Assembly (NCBI GenBank): GCA_030268105.1
Contig: BSDZ01000024.1
Span: 1,922,001 to 1,986,000 of the forward strand
Source: Volvox africanus
Lineage: Eukaryota; Chlorophyta; Chlorophyceae; Chlamydomonadales; Volvocaceae
Reading direction: 5' to 3'
Length of the DNA: 64,000 nucleotides
Every line of letters begins with the position of its first letter. The stretch's first letter is position 1. Under the pieces are notes generated by a model. The model saw nothing but the letters and a program-made list of their open reading frames with translations. It did no database searches and was not told where the DNA came from. The position numbers and the translations under genes were made by a program. Below, piece by piece: positions 49,467 through 63,579 of this stretch.

Positions 49467-52400
49467 GTGTGTATGTAGAACATCGCACGGTGGGCGTCAG
49501 GCGGCCAGGATGGGTTCATGTACACATACACATACACATACATATACATATACATATACATATACACATAGACGTACACGTACACGTACAGTACACGTAC
49601 ACACACACACGCGCGCGCCTTTCCTTCTTTACCCCCCTCCCCCGTGCAGGAGGCCGCGGGGCAGATGCGGCGCTCTCCCCACCAGTTCACTTCCATTGGC
49701 TCGACCTCCCCCACCTTGTGGCTGACACGCGGGTATGCCGTACTGGACGGACCCACGCTCCCCATCGTGGCCGACGTACAGGTGAATACGATCGGGCATT
49801 ATCCCTTTCTGGCCCTCTCCTCCAACCCATTATGACCCTTATATCATTATGTAATAACCTTGTTAGGGCAGCACACACTGGCCCTCCACCTGGCCCCCCG
49901 TTGTCTTCCTGCTCCACGCCAAAACACACCCACGCAAGCACAGCCCTTTCGCTATCCGCCTGTCCCCTCTCTTCAACAGGACTCTGAAACCAAAGCTGCA
50001 GCGAATGAAGGAGTCAAGGCTCCGGAGCCCAATGACACCTTTGTGGAGCAGCTAACAGGTGGGTGGAGGGCCACACGTGCTGGTTTGAGTTCCGGTTTCA
50101 ATTCTGAAGTCCTCAATCGGCTGAACCCCTCAATCCATCTGCATCTACCTGTTTGCAGACGGAGCGCGGGCGGCGGTGACCGAGGCTGTACGGCGGGGTG
50201 TGGCGGATCCTGCTCGGGTTATCGTAGGGGGCCACTCGTACGGCGCCTTCATGACGGCCAACCTCGTGGCCCATGCGCCCGACCTTTTTGCGGCGGGTGG
50301 GTTTGTGCCGTGTGTGTGTATTGGGGGGGGATATGGGATTATGGCGGATGGCGTGGGAGACACAAGGGCATGCAGTTCAGGGTTTGGATCTTGAATTCGA
50401 GTTCGAGGTTGACGCTTTATGAATCGAGATCCGGCTTGGATCCGCACGTGGATCCCGGGGAGGGCGACCAAGGGTATAGTCAGATGATTGGGTGAGTGTC
50501 CTCTTCGCCCTCGCCCCCTCTCCCTTGCCGTTCCACGATCCACCTCGGCAGGGTTATGTTGGCCCTGCGTGGCTCTTTGCAGCGCCGAACCTTATCCCCG
50601 CCTCTTGTGGCCTGGTGGAATGGTCTTCTTATCCCCCCTCCCTTTCTAGGGTACCGTCTTTTAATCTTTTTGGTGGCATCGCGTTCGGACATCTGCCCAT
50701 ATCCCCCATACATAACCCTTCAGACCTTCCCCCATCGGACCCCCGAATCCCCGACAGGCATCGCTCGCACGGGCGCGTACAACCGCACTCTGACGCCCTT
50801 TGGTTTCCAAAACGAGGAGCGAACTCTGTGGCAGGCACCTGAGGTGTATAACCGCATGTCGCCCTTCATGTAAGGAGTTGGGGGTGTGAGGGGTGTGATG
50901 CTCTGGGATGATCGGTGCAGAACCCGGAAGGACCCAAAGACATGCTCCCCAGGCGCCATGCAGCAAGGGAGGAGGAGGATGCCCTGAAGCACGACATCCA
51001 TGGTTTTTGCTGGCAGAAGCGACAAAAGAGATGTCGCAACTTTCTTAGACGGCCTTTGCTTCCGCAAAGTAGGGCTCTATACAACCTTACCTAAATCAGG
51101 TCCTCCAGAAGAACCGTTAAATCTGTGCTGCCTAGGGCGAAAGAGAAAAATACGGAATCTTAATATGCGTTCCTTTTGTTATCATTTCCTAATGAGCAAC
51201 CTTTCCTACGTTTTGACTTTGTGGCGTAGGTGGTTACCATCTAAATCCACAACACCTGCCCACATATCTATACGCATATGCAGTCTTTTGCAATAGCTAT
51301 AATTCCTCCTCGTAGATGTTGTACGTTCCTTTGCGGGGACGGAGAGGGCAGGGACGCACCGACGACGGACAGCCAAAAATGGCAACAGCAAAACAACAAG
51401 CGAAGTGTTTTAAGCAATCGCGGCCTGTAGCGCTCAGATCTCTGAAAAGATAATCAGTGATGCCACGGTGTGCCAAAAGGAGCCACTCTTCTCCAGTAAC
51501 CAATATACTGGAGAAAACGGATATGTTTCGCTGCATAATTTCCAAACCTTATTTCTCGCGCTCTTCCGCTAAATTTTTGTTATATTAATTTTAGGAACTG
51601 TAGAAATGTTTCAATTCGTGATCAGTCACCATGTAATATAACCACGGGCACGGACGGGCATCCATCACGGAGACACACCTGCGCGAGCGTACAATTCAGC
51701 ACTGCTACAGTTCTTTTCATTTCTCAGCATTTACACATCTCTCAAAAAGGGCCCCTCGGGCTCTTTCATACACACTCCCACATTAATATGCGTGTGAAAT
51801 ATACTTAGGCCCCACAAACATTTCGCGCCCTTCTTTTCTTTCGCTATTTCTGTTCCTTTCTAAACGTTTTGACCTCTCATCGGGCCTTGCGCCCTACACT
51901 CACTGACAACACTCATAAACAAATACACACGCGCGCAGGATGGCTGACAAGGTATCCAAGCCGCTGTTGTTGGTTCACGGCGAGGATGACAGTAACCCAG
52001 GGACCTTCCCGCTTCAAAGCGAGCGCTTCTACCAGGTATTGCCGTACTATCCTGCATATAATCTATCGCACTTCCTTGTGTCGTAACTCGTAAGCAGGGC
52101 CTGTTACTATGAGGCTTCACGTGATTTTTTGCTAAAATTGCATGTGGCCTTTCCCCCATCTTATTCCCAGGCGCCGCGAGGTCGTTATTACGTTTCCTCA
52201 CTATCCGTTGGTTTACCCCCTCTTTGCAACCGATCTTTGTCAACATACCCTACTCAGGCACTCAAGGGCCACGGGGCAACCTGTCGGTTGGTGCTTCTGC
52301 CGCACGAGGGTCATAGCTACCGGGCGTACGAATCTATTATGCACACACTGTACGAGCAAGACCAATGGATTGAGAGGTGCGAGGGTTGGGGTTTTCGGAG

Positions 52401-52604
52401 CGGGACGAGCTTAAGCGACGATCGTCCTGCCTTGCAAAGAGCACGTTATTGTTGTACATGCCGTGACATTCTCTTATTCGCAACTCATAATTTTGCCGTA
52501 CACGCCATGCTTTCAGGTACGCTGGATACGGGCGGTTGGATCCTACCTACGCAACGGACGACACTGCTGTTGGGGGGGCCAGCGAGGGCTCAGTCAGTGA
52601 TTGA
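42384..52604 (+). CDS. CGEP: chloroplast glutamyl endopeptidase (prolyl-oligopeptidase family S9D), 1109 aa, 22 exons
   Basis: Serine protease that cuts after Glu in the chloroplast stroma of plants. Exons: 42384-42732, 43084-43349, 43744-43870, 44363-44496, 44792-45127, 45420-45529, 45791-45914, 46137-46210, 46365-46419, 46568-46704, 47484-47597, 47798-48156, 48416-48513, 48854-48982, 49181-49333, 49650-49781, 49980-50058, 50159-50296, 50758-50869, 51939-52035, 52258-52376, 52517-52604. All phases agree and a stop is reached. Family landmarks run in order: YKLPPLEIAAIVDAP, FVGYSW-like propeller blades (YVSWSPDGTHIAF), PLAEDIPIAFNS, QDGGDPAVDVSPRD, GDPGSPLTRRT. The catalytic region has GGHSYGAF (Ser about 952), GEDDSNPGT (Asp about 1025) and PHEGHSY (His about 1060). 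The N-terminus is rich in Ser, Arg and Ala and poor in acids, like a transit peptide. A TGA lies just before the ATG; an inner ATG at 42630 is possible. An Ala-rich insert interrupts exon 12. Confidence 0.95.
42870..42934 (+). repeat. GACA microsatellite in endopeptidase intron 1
   Basis: ACAGACAGACAG run with short interruptions. On the minus strand it reads as a Cys/Leu/Ser/Val repeat peptide, which is not a gene. Confidence 0.9.
44092..44129 (+). repeat. ATCT microsatellite in an endopeptidase intron
   Basis: About nine ATCT units in the intron between exons 43744-43870 and 44363-44496. Confidence 0.9.
49409..49605 (+). repeat. GTATGT and CATACA microsatellite pair
   Basis: A GTGTAT run at 49409-49476 and a CATACA/CACGTACA run at 49519-49605 lie in one intron (49334-49649) and are complementary, so the intron RNA can fold back on itself over a 40-nt loop. 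Confidence 0.8.
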
Positions 52605-55600
52605 CGTGCGAATCTGCGAGCGAGAGAGCCATTTTTACTTTTTTCCCTTCCTTCTTCTTAATGTCTAATTCTTGGAGGGTACGAAAACCCATGGGTCAGG
52701 GCCGTTCGCGTCGGATGGCGACAGGCGGCGACTGGCGAGGCGGGGCGGGGCACGTGGGGAGGGCCTTCTGGTAGTATGGCGGTGGTGGAGACCGTAACCG
52801 TGTGCTGCAGATTCCACCAAGTGTGATATTCGTCGTTTGTTATACGATACGGTGTATGAGTATCTGGAGCCTAAATATTTATTCTGAGAGGAACCCCATA
52901 CAGTTCTAGAAAACATGCGCTCGACTGCGTCGTGAATCATCTGCCGTGACGACTTTGAAGTATCTGAAGGGCCGTAAATGTGTGTATCTTTTCACCACGG
53001 TAGTTTCGATCCACATGCTAGGATCCAAATCGCCTCATATCTGGAATTATAGAATAGAGAATACGTTATGGAGTCCTGCAGGCCTGCACAAGATGTCGAA
53101 GCCCGAGAACCGAACACGCAAGCACCTGATGGCTTAGCTTCGCCTGGTGTGTTTGGTGAAATGGGACGCGCAGCAGCCTTTGGACTATATCTCGGGCAAA
53201 TATATCCAAAGCTGGTCCCACGGCCCGGCCAAGAGGCGAGACCACGCTCTTCCTTCCTAGCGCGTTGGTGGTGGGGCGTTGCGCCTTTTGCGCACCAAGT
53301 TGCTCCTATGCTGTTGGGTATGCTGTTTAACCTTGAGAAACCTATAAAACTGCTAACCAGGTTGACTAAGCATTGCTAGGGCCTTCGTTGATAGTATTAT
53401 TGAATGGCGGTGGCGATTGGAAGTTCTTGGAGCACTCCAGGGATGGCATTGACGCCCACTGCGAAATCGCCCAAGGTACCTGCGACCCCAGCCTTGCCAT
53501 GGCAGAATGTTGGCGGCCTGGGCTGGAACACAGTATTGCCAACTGTTATCTGTAAGGATGTATTACAGTCACATTTATCACTCTGTGATATTGCATCATT
53601 TGACCGAAGCGCTTCCAAGAGGAAGCGTTCGCGCTTAGGTAGCAAGGAAGCGATCGGGCAGTGTACGCTTCCACAACGGTCAACCACCACTCGCGGGAAA
53701 GTGCAGTTTGAAAGAGCAGCTATCTGACGATTCTAAAATCAGCCAAAGATTCCGCTATTATCTCGAATAGCCACGCCATCATATGCACACGACAGTTAAT
53801 GGCTTGGGCAATACTCACATTGTAACAATCAATACGATTAAGATAGATTATGGTGGTCTGTTACGCTAGAGAATTAAGACACGCTTCTAGAGCAGAGTGA
53901 CAAAGGTCATTTGCCTCATCATCGCTACAAATATCTGTTGTACAACCCATCATCGGGCCTGAAAACGCCATCAGACTTAACCGACACAAATCAACGAACG
54001 CTAACGATAAAAGATAAAGAATATGAATATTATCTAGATAATTATCAGCTCACCGGCGAGCTCTTTAGCTTCGCCTTTTGACATTTCCGTGCCGTACAAC
54101 CCTATCGGTATAAAATGGCTACTTCGGACACAATCGCGACCGCACGCCGATACTTGCTATGTCCGGTAACACCATCCGTCGTGACAGTCGTACAGCCCTA
54201 GGGCTCCTGACAAGGTCGAACCATGATTGCAGGTGCACGGCGGCCTTGATGCGTCCTTGTCAGCAATGCCTTAATGTTGCAGAAGAGTGCCCGGGGGGCC
54301 CCGCAAATTAGGTCCCAGTAGGGGTAAGGGCCACCCAGTGTACTCACACCGCCTGTTTGCCACCTTCCAGAAAGGCCTATGTCGTGGCCCCGTTAGTAAG
54401 ACACAGGAGGGTGACGACAGACTCAGAAAAATTCCACAACCATAAGCTACGGAGAAATGGTTGAGCCTCAGAGGCAGCACACCACTACATAGATGAGACA
54501 CAAGACAGGGAACTTCACAATCCTCAAAGGAACTGCAGCGTGTTCACAATATCTGGAGCGAACTGTGGCACGACAAATCCCTTTGATATACCTGCGCACG
54601 ATAGTGCTGTCATCCCCTGGCTGCTGATATTGTCGTACGACCCATCACGGCCAAATAGCGTAAGGGGCGTCGAAGATGAGCAGTGACAGCATCCAGCGCA
54701 CTACCGCTGGGGCGGTAATCGGCATGGAGGCGGCCAGGATGCAGGGGCCCCCAGGCCCCCTCGGGGTATTCTGCAATAATGGAAGGGCCACAGGTCAGGG
54801 TAGTATATGTGTGTATATGTGTGTATATATGTACATACACACACACACACACATATATATATACTAGGATGGGGGAGGCGGACGAGGTGCAGCCCCGACC
54901 AAATCACGAAGATACCAAGCGGTCCAGGATCTGTAAGATCAGGCACACCTGGGACCGGCACGACAGCCACCACTTGACGCACTTCGACAGTTGCTGTATC
55001 CTCAGATGAGATACGACCGACCTCTGCAAAGTTTTAGATCGGTCAGATTTGACTGCTCCTCATATCTATGAGTCGACCGACCTGAAACAAAGAATAGGTG
55101 TAGGTCCAAATCACACATGGCGGACCAGGGGATGCGCATCCATCTCATAAGCTTCCAATCGTGTGAAACGAAAGGCGGCAGGTAGAAGACGAACAGATGA
55201 GATCCCGGAAAACGCCCGCCTTTCATCAAGTCCTGTTTTTGTAGTTTGTATCGCTGTTGCGGGCTTATCCTGATTTATCGCATGGTGGGCGGGGCTCACG
55301 GGAGTCAGGCATCTTACAACTAGACCGAAGGGAGCTCTTCGTACTATACAATTGATCGCCCAACCAATCTAGCCCCTACAAGCATACGGCACGTGCTCTT
55401 CGGTAATGCCGCCGAAACTCATCATACTCTGTATGATCAATGTACGGTGTCCACACGCACGTGTCGTGTCACTCCGACGTGTCACTCTTGAATAATCATG
55501 CATGCGAGGCTGACCAAAGAATGGTTCCTAATTACTGATTACCCTCCACGGAACAAAACGGGCAACACACCTCATGGTGCGAAAATTCTCGCCCGTGCGG

Positions 55601-57717
55601 GTTGGTGGCCACATCGTTGGTGGCCACATTGGGCGCCAAGTTATCAAAATGGAGAGGGGGTCCCCGCCAGCGGCCAATTCAGGTGGGCATCCTGCTCCAC
55701 CCATCCATCTGCCCAATACTGTACGCCTCAGCTACACCCTAATATCAGAATATGTACATGTTACGATGATACCGCGATCTTGCCCACGTGACCTCCATCA
55801 CACCTGCCACTTGCTCACACCACTTGCTCGCACACTGTGTTTATCAACGACGCGAGCACAAGTGCTGCAAACATCGATGCTTTGCACGTAAAATTAAATG
55901 AAACAGCATGCCTTTTGATAACGAGCATCTGAAACAACAACCATATATACGAAAAATCTATCATGCACCATAAGATGGTGTCTCGGCAACATACCAGCGC
56001 TTCCGCTACATGAGTCCTATTGGTCAGCAACGTGCTGTCATATGCGGCTTGGCACGTCCCGTTGAGGTGTGGCTGGGTAAGAGAAAATCTTGTTTACGCC
56101 CGCGATGGGCCCTACGCGAAAAAGGGCAACGGACTAGACCAAGCTCAGAACCCGATTGATCGATAACTACATAGACGCGGGCATTTCGCTTAGGAGCTTA
56201 CCAGGCTTATCGAAACAAGGATCAGGCCGCACACGCCATCGACTCAAAGTTCGTTAGCACATCGACGCGGACCCAAACCTTGCGACTTTGCCAGATATGC
56301 TAACACGCGCAGCACCGATCCTCGAGCGCGTAAGTCACGTCCACTATCTGGCTGTCGTATCTGCCCGCAACTTTGTCGTCCCGTTGTTTTCTACGGAAAA
56401 AAGTAGCTAAGTTCATCGGCACTCTTGAAGTGAGACCCGACAGCTTCGATGTCAGCTTTCCAAGCTTTTGCCTGAGTCCTGTTTTGGGCGAAAGACACGA
56501 CTCCTCTGGAGTGTCGGTGTCTTGGCATAAATCGACCTGTCCGATAAATATAGTGAACACCCATAGGTTATATAATGGACACAGTGGTAACTGGAAGGTA
56601 TATTGCCGGACTCTGAGACGCTGAAATAGGTGAGAAGAAGCAAGCAAACGAACCTGTAAGCCATTCCATGTACATGTAAATGTGTTGTATCGTGACATGC
56701 TGCGCCGCATGCCGACGTTGAAAACATTGTAGCTTGTCATGTTTGCAGAAGCGACGTGTGAAGAATCACGGTAACGCTTTCAGGATTCTCAGCAAAGATG
56801 TTCACCTCTTACACACATGTACTTGCGTAAAAAATAAATTATCTTTATTGGATTTGCTAAGACCGCTCTTTCAGACGTTTTAACATCTCACAACGGTCCT
56901 GAAGGCCTTACATACGGAGCGGGCCACAACAGGCACAGCGCATAAATGCATCACTAGCACTTCACTCGTCTTCGTTATTCAAGAGATCTTTTTTTAGGGA
57001 GGAATTTTGCCACGTAGTTGTTGAAGCCACTCGACTGTGCCCGTTCCCAAGATGCCTATGTAAGCAACGTATCATTTGCCATACGCCAGATATGTCATAA
57101 GCCCATGGACAAGAGTCGAAAGTTATTTCGGATTGAAGTGTCATTTTCTGCACTGATAAAGCAGCTGAATTAAACCATTTGTCTGTGGCATTAACCAAGG
57201 GCCCATAATCTTTCCATGCCCATCCGACGTGGCCCAGAGAACAATCTCTTTTGCCTGGAATATCATCCTGGGACGGCGTGGAGCCTTAAACCGTTGCATG
57301 GTAACAACAGGCATGGCTGCAATGTTGAGCATCATGCGTACTGCAGCTGAAGGTCTAACCATTCTCAGATATCAGTCTTGGTAGAACTCGGCAACTTTGA
57401 ACGTCGGATGGCGCGAGGGCACCAGCATAACGACGATATTTGCTGTTTATAATGGACAGTATCCTAAACCGTCAACCTGCCACACCGCACGCCCATGCAT
57501 GCCTGCCAGCATACGTTATCCAACTGCATTTCCTGGGTCTACCTGCACACATCTCTGGATGCTCGTATTGGATATGAATGGCCTAATCCTGATCCTAGCG
57601 TACACCTGCCCTCACCTGCCGCTGCCCTAACATTATTCTTTGCCCCTCATATGGGGTCACAAAATCCTTAGTGACGCCCATATTTTCCTATCGCAGCCGA
57701 TCATACGTCTGGTCATG
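52605..57717. other. long interval with no resolvable gene
   Basis: No chain of exons with matching phases was found. It contains the endopeptidase 3' untranslated region (a TGTAA near 53550 is a candidate signal) and, on the right, the 3' region of the minus-strand gene ending at 57718 (TGTAA on the minus strand near 56910). A plus-strand frame at 53068-53379 ends in a hydrophobic stretch and stops, and a frame follows at 53404-53727. A minus-strand frame near 54780-54680 reads LAASMPITAPAVVRWMLSLL, possibly a decayed membrane protein. A GT/AT microsatellite is at 54801-54865. Confidence 0.4.
54801..54865. repeat. TATGTG / ACACAT self-complementary microsatellite
   Basis: TATATGTGTGTATATG switches to CATACACACACACATATATATA, so the two halves are complementary. 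Confidence 0.85.
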
Positions 57718-60700
57718 CTATTCAAAACGCTTGTATTTGCCCGTCGCTACAGGCAAGCCCCTCAGCACGGTGCGCTGCGGACTCTCGCTGGCCTTACCCT
57801 TGTCATCAAATCGGATGTGCCGACCCTGCGTACATGCAAACAAACGTTTAAGGCCTGCAGAGCTGGTATCGTGAACATACAGAAGCAACAACATTGGCAA
57901 CATCACGCAACAAATAAAGCACGTTTTCGCGAACATTTTGACCTGTGGGGCCGGTACTCCACGAAGGGGAACAGGCGCGGCCTTGGAAGGGGCCACCGCC
58001 AGCCCCGTCATGGCCGCCACCAGGTCGTTCTCCTGGCCCTGTAGCCATAATTGAAGACGAAAAAATACAATTATGGGTCCACGCGCATACGCACAGCCGA
58101 TGAACAGGGGCAAACATTATCTATCACTAATAACAGCGCAATGTAATTCGTTACGTGGTCAACACATGCATAAAAAGAGACAGGCGGCAATTTACGCACC
58201 TCATTGTACTCGACCTGGTCTTCACTGTCCTCTTCGTCATCCGGCATGGGCAACTGCCGTTCGTGCACCTTCGGCGTAAGCTTAGAGTTGCGCGCCTCGG
58301 TCAGGGCCACCTGCAGGATGCGAATAGTTCATTCAATGCAACGCGCACGGCGACCTCATGCCTCAAACGAGTATGCCTTACCTTGGCCTCTTTCCTGGCA
58401 ATCGCATCTTTGACATCTCGCTTCAACTGTCGTAAGGACCTGATTTACATAGCCAGGGATCAGAGAACGTCAGTTTTAGTACACCGAAATGTCTACCCGC
58501 GTTTAGCGTTTAGCATGCATCCTTTAGGGCACGCACCTTGGGTCGTAGCTCGCACCGTCAACCCTGCTCTTCAGGACCTTTACGGACGACTTCACAACGA
58601 ATGCCTGAGTAGGCGCCAGGTACCCAGGGCCCAACGAAGGGCGCACCGCAAGGGCATGGGCAGGTGCAGGGACGAGACCCTGCTCCGTCGCGTGGATAGC
58701 CTTGAGACGGTCAGCGGCCTGCCGAGATGAATTCATTGTCAAGACGATATACCAGTACGCACACTCGTGTGCGACTAACCGTAACGAAACCCATGCACAA
58801 AGCACAACGTTAAAAATACTACGTCACTCAGTCTCTCATTCAACCCAACATCGCAACCATGACGTAAGATGCATGCTTTTATGACTTCAGGTCGGCATAC
58901 CTTAGCACGGCGCTCCTCAGCAGCCGCGCTGGGCTGCGAATGAAGGGTCTGTGCCTGAACCTGCTCAACCGCAGTTGCGATGACAGGTTTCTCCGCCAGA
59001 GCTTCCTGGGCCGATGGTGGGACAGATGGCTGGGACGCAGATTTAGGTCGGAATGGTGTCGGGACGACCTGGCGGTGCGCCGCAACAGATCTTGGCCCCT
59101 CAGGGGTGTGAATCGAAACACGCTTTACGGACTTGGCGCCGGGGGCTGCATATGTAGTTGCCACGGGTGTGGAGGACGCAACGCCGGTACTAGCAGTGAC
59201 GACAGAGGGACGGGGCCTAGCGGCAGTCGCCCCAGTCGTTGGCGTCTTATTGTACCTCGACTCGACAGTGATGTAGCTAGAGCGAGCAGGCGTGCCAGCC
59301 TTTGTGGCCATCTTGCCAGTGGGTGTTGCAGAAGTAGTCCGAAAGATGGAGCCTACAGCCGGGCTCCGGCCCTGAAAAGGTGCAACTTTAGCGACCGATG
59401 CCGAGAGGCCGGCTACATTGGGCGCCTGCTGGGGAGTTATAGCTGCTGGCGTGGAAAGTTCTCGCGGTGGTAGCTCCCCTTCCGTCTCCATGTCGTGCAT
59501 CGGACTGGTACCTTCAGGCGCTAACCTGGTAGGCTCTTCTCGAATCTGGTAAGACACGTCCAGATCCGAATCACGCTCTACCTTGTCCACTACCCCGTCG
59601 GCCTCGTTTCCCTCGCCAACATCGTCGCATTGATCTATGGCCTCACCGGAAGCCGATACCGCAAGGGCAGTCACAAGAGGTGTCTGCGCTAGCGTCCAGC
59701 CAGGGAGTGCCCCAGACTCTGGCGTCGGAGCCGGCGCAGGCGGCAAGCAGGCGCCCACAGGCGAAAATGTTAGGTTGTCAGAAGCTGGTTGGACATTGGC
59801 AGTCTCCATTGAGGACTCTGCGTCGGTATTGGCACCAAACGGTGTAGCCACGGTCGCAGCAGTTGAGGAAGCGCTGGTATGGGCAGCAGCACCAGTAACG
59901 GTAACAGATGCCGCACCGGAGTCGTGCTCAGAGGCGATGGTGGATGGGGTAGGTGCTGCAGATGGATCGGTGGGGCCGGCTGACATCAAAATCACTGAGG
60001 GGGAAAGTGCTGAAGCAGACATCAGTCCGGCTAGAGACGGTGAGTTGGGTTCCAGTGCAAAGCCTGCAAACAAATTTGAGTTGACAAGTCAGGTCGTTAT
60101 TAAAGCAATAAATGTATTACAAATGATGTAGCTAAATTGGGACTGAACAATCTTCTTTTAAAAAGGGCCCAACTTTTGAGAGGACAATGGTGTACGAAGA
60201 TGGCGGTTTTGATTAGCAAATCGGTCAAAATGTTAGCCGCCTAGATTTATCAGCATCCCTATGACAACCTGCCTGACCCGAAGAACTTCAAATCTTACCG
60301 GACGGCGTCGGAAACACAGCCGCAAAGCCTTGGAAGCTCGATATTAGAGGTGCGGGTGAAGCAGATGCGTGTGGCATGCTATCAGGAGGCACGCCCGCAA
60401 AAGATGGCGCGGGTGAGGGGGCGGTGGCGGGCGTTGTAGCCCGGCGATCTGATACAAACGTCAGCGGGCTGCCCGCCATCGCACCGACGCCTGGCTCTCC
60501 CGCTACCGGAGTGGCTTCTGACATCATCTCGTCACCATCGTCTACACGCTCCAGGTCCTCAAGATCCAAATCGTCATCGGCGAGCTGCGGCATGAGGGGC
60601 GGCGTCAGCTGTAGAGTAAACTCCGCATCACCAGAAAGGCTGATGGGGCTGTTAAGGACGTCGTCATCTGGCATCGGTGAGAAAATAGCCTCCTCGATGG

Positions 60701-61366
60701 CCTCCGCTGTGATAGACAACGGCGATGCAGGAATGCTGACGGCCATCGGCTGAACGGTGGCAAGGACATCATGGCGCGGAGCGTCAGACGTGAAGTTCAG
60801 AGGGGTTCTAGCCGCCAGATCGGGTCGGGGCAACTTAGGGACCCCCTCGGCGACGGTAGCCTCCCTATCGGACAAAGTGCCCTCAGTTGCAGACTGGCCA
60901 GGCGACGTCGCTGCAGTGATTTTTGGCTCGCTGCCTTCGGTGGTCGCCTAGATACACAAAGAACCACGAGCGCCACGGTTGGTTAGCATTGAGGTACGGG
61001 TGCCACGGTGGTCGTCTTATGGAGGTTATCTCCAAATCACACATCGTTAGTAAACATTCTTTAGCCTACCGAAAGAGGGTTGGCGGGGACTTGCTGTTGA
61101 ACAGGCGGCTCCTCTGGGAAATTGAGTTGCCTCGGTGCAGCTTCCTCAGTTGACGGTTCTTGAGCCTGAGCTGTGGCTTTGCGCCTGCGTCCAGTAGTCT
61201 TTGACTCTGGTTTGCTGGGGATGGCCGACACGGCTGCGTATGTGAAAACTTCCTGTGAGCCGCAACGTACAAGATCTGTAATACTATGTGCATTTCTTAA
61301 CGAGGACTTACGTGTTGCACCCAGAGCCCTGGCTTTACTGCGCGTCATCCGGCCAACGCTCTCCAT
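57718..61366 (-). CDS. unrecognised 861-aa protein, largely disordered (9 exons)
   Basis: Exons 5' to 3': 61366-61312, 61233-61070, 60947-60299, 60063-58901, 58718-58537, 58439-58382, 58310-58200, 58038-57943, 57825-57718. Every splice phase agrees and a TAG closes the frame. The donor after 57943 (GTCAAA) is weak. The protein starts MESVGRMTRSKARALGATP and soon has a basic patch (GRRRKATAQ). The middle 600 residues are rich in Ala, Pro, Ser, Thr and acidic residues, with short motifs such as DDDLDLEDLERVDDGDE and KSVKRVSIHTPEGPR. Near the C-terminus is a likely helix (SLRQLKRDVKDAIARKEAK), then an acidic patch and the end KYKRFE. The basic start and many S/T-P sites would suit a nuclear or cell-cycle-phosphorylated protein, but that is inference. 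I know of no family match. Confidence 0.8.
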
Positions 61367-63579
61367 TTTATGGGAAGTTGGGCAGTACTTATTTCTTATT
61401 GATCGAAGGCGAAATGCGATACTCAAGTGATTTTATAGGACCATAAGGGATCAGCGTGCTTTATACCTAAACTAAGATACAAACTTCCATGGGGGAACAT
61501 TTTAAACAAGTTGCCGGGATGGATCCACGATACGACAACGACACAAACTGCCCGACCGTGACGCTCAAACCCAAATAGCCTACGATATATATTCATTACC
61601 GTTTATATTTGCAGATTAAAAACGTACTTTTCTTAGGTATCTGTTATGCTGCACAGATCGGCTCTGGCCGAGGTAAAACCAAGAAGATTGCAGGTGAACT
61701 TTTGCGACTTTTGCGAGCTTTGTGGAGAAGAGGAAAAATTAATCAGAGTCAGACTTCACAGTTACATTCGTGTCACCGAGCATAAGCTTGCTTAATTGCA
61801 CTCGTATGTAAGGATTATGGACTTGCGCGGATTGCGGTTATCCTTGTGGTGTAAAAACTTTTGTTCTATTTTATCTGACATGGCATGGTGACTACCCCGC
61901 GATGCTATGCGTGTGGTACGGATTGCGGAGCGACCGGCGCCCTTGACATACACGTTTCTGAAGAGTGCGAAGCACCATAAACGCGATAAAACTTCGCGTC
62001 GACCCACGTGTCGACCATGCAAGGTGCGACGCGCAACCTAGGATTATGAAGCAAACGTAAGGGCATACATTCCTAAATTGTTTGGTTGCGTCCCACGCCC
62101 AGGAGACGTGCTAAGACACGGCGGTCATTGCAATCGTGTGGACGTTTAGAGGGATGCACGCTTTGGGTAAGGAATGGAACTTAATTGGTAAGTACGATTG
62201 CACCACACGTTTCGCGCCATGCTGGTCAGCAGCTGACCGCCGGGGCTGTCTGGCTGCCTATCTATCTTGTCTGGCTGTATGTGACAGCCAGTCTGAGCAC
62301 ATTATGTCATCATGGATTATTTTTTCCTACATGACTTGGCCCAACATAGGGCTACAGGCAAGGCATGCGTCCCACCTTAAGATTTCGTGTCCGGTGAATC
62401 CCAACCTATCCCTCTCTGGAACGACTCACCAACAGTAGACGTCGCCGGAACGATGCATTAACCTCTTCCCAGGCAGAAGACTAGTGAATTCAAATATTGG
62501 ATAAGCTAAGCGGTATGTAACGCAAGCCATCAGCCTGTTCAGCACGGATCAGATAAGTTTAGATCCGGTGGACATTAAGCCTGGGCAAACCCTTGATCCT
62601 TGGTAGCTTGTATCTGAGTTGCATGGTAAGGTCTTATGTCCGTCACTATGGCCGGGTGAAATCTACTAGGTCGCGTCCCAGATGTCATGTACCTGTCACC
62701 CCCAATAGCCTGCACATCCCGGCACGCGGAAGGGTGTGAGGCGGTTTCCGGGTCATCATCATGCTCTGGATGTGATCGAGTTAGAGGTCGGACGTGTATC
62801 CTCGCAGCCAGTAAGAGAATTCGGCAGAATTCCCGTTGCCCGTTCTTTCGTTGGCTGGGGGGTTCGGCTGCCGAGATTCGCGGCCTCAGCCTTAGGTAGT
62901 TCGAAAACTTATCGGAAGTAAGGACCGTCCACCAATCAGACGCAGTCTACTGGGTGCGGGACTACAAAGTTACTTTAATTGGCATGGTTAAGGGCGCGCT
63001 AATGTTTGCTTCATGAGTGTATCAGCGTAAACTCGAGGATATGGTACATGACAGAGGTGCTAGCTCTTGGCTCCACTCGGTCCGGCGGCAGCCAGCACGT
63101 TTCAGTCGAACGTGGTCTTCGCTTGCGTAGCGTACCAAACGTGCCAATTTGTCAAAAGTGGACATGCCCGTCTCGGTTTCCCCAAACTGTATCTTATGTA
63201 GCATTTATTCGTGGATTGGGTGAGAAGGTGTGTAAAGGTGAAGCGCAAGTCCCCTTGTGTGTCCGAGGTACGCCACACGACAATGCCCGACACGATATAT
63301 ATAGCACGGCTCGCACGTCGCACCACATGCATGTCCGCACCAGCGTCCTAATCAAGCTTTGGTTCATAAGCTTTGAATTTGTAAGATAGTTAGCGGTTAG
63401 GACCGGCCTGGCGGCCTGGATCGATAAAAATTGTAATGATATTTTCTCAGCTAACGACCCCGTAACGAACACAACGCAGCGAACTTGCTGTGCTCCTTGG
63501 AGTTGAGGATAGCAGTACCGTTGATATATTACGACTTGGCTTATACATTGACTGCGTGCGTCCCACAGCTAAGCAAGAC
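61367..63579. other. intergenic region between divergent genes
   Basis: The minus-strand 861-aa gene starts at 61366 and the plus-strand gene at 63580, so this 2.2 kb holds two divergent promoters. No coding exon was supported. Short frames at 62687-62921 and 63006-63389 look random. No repeat or RNA gene was recognised. Confidence 0.4.
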
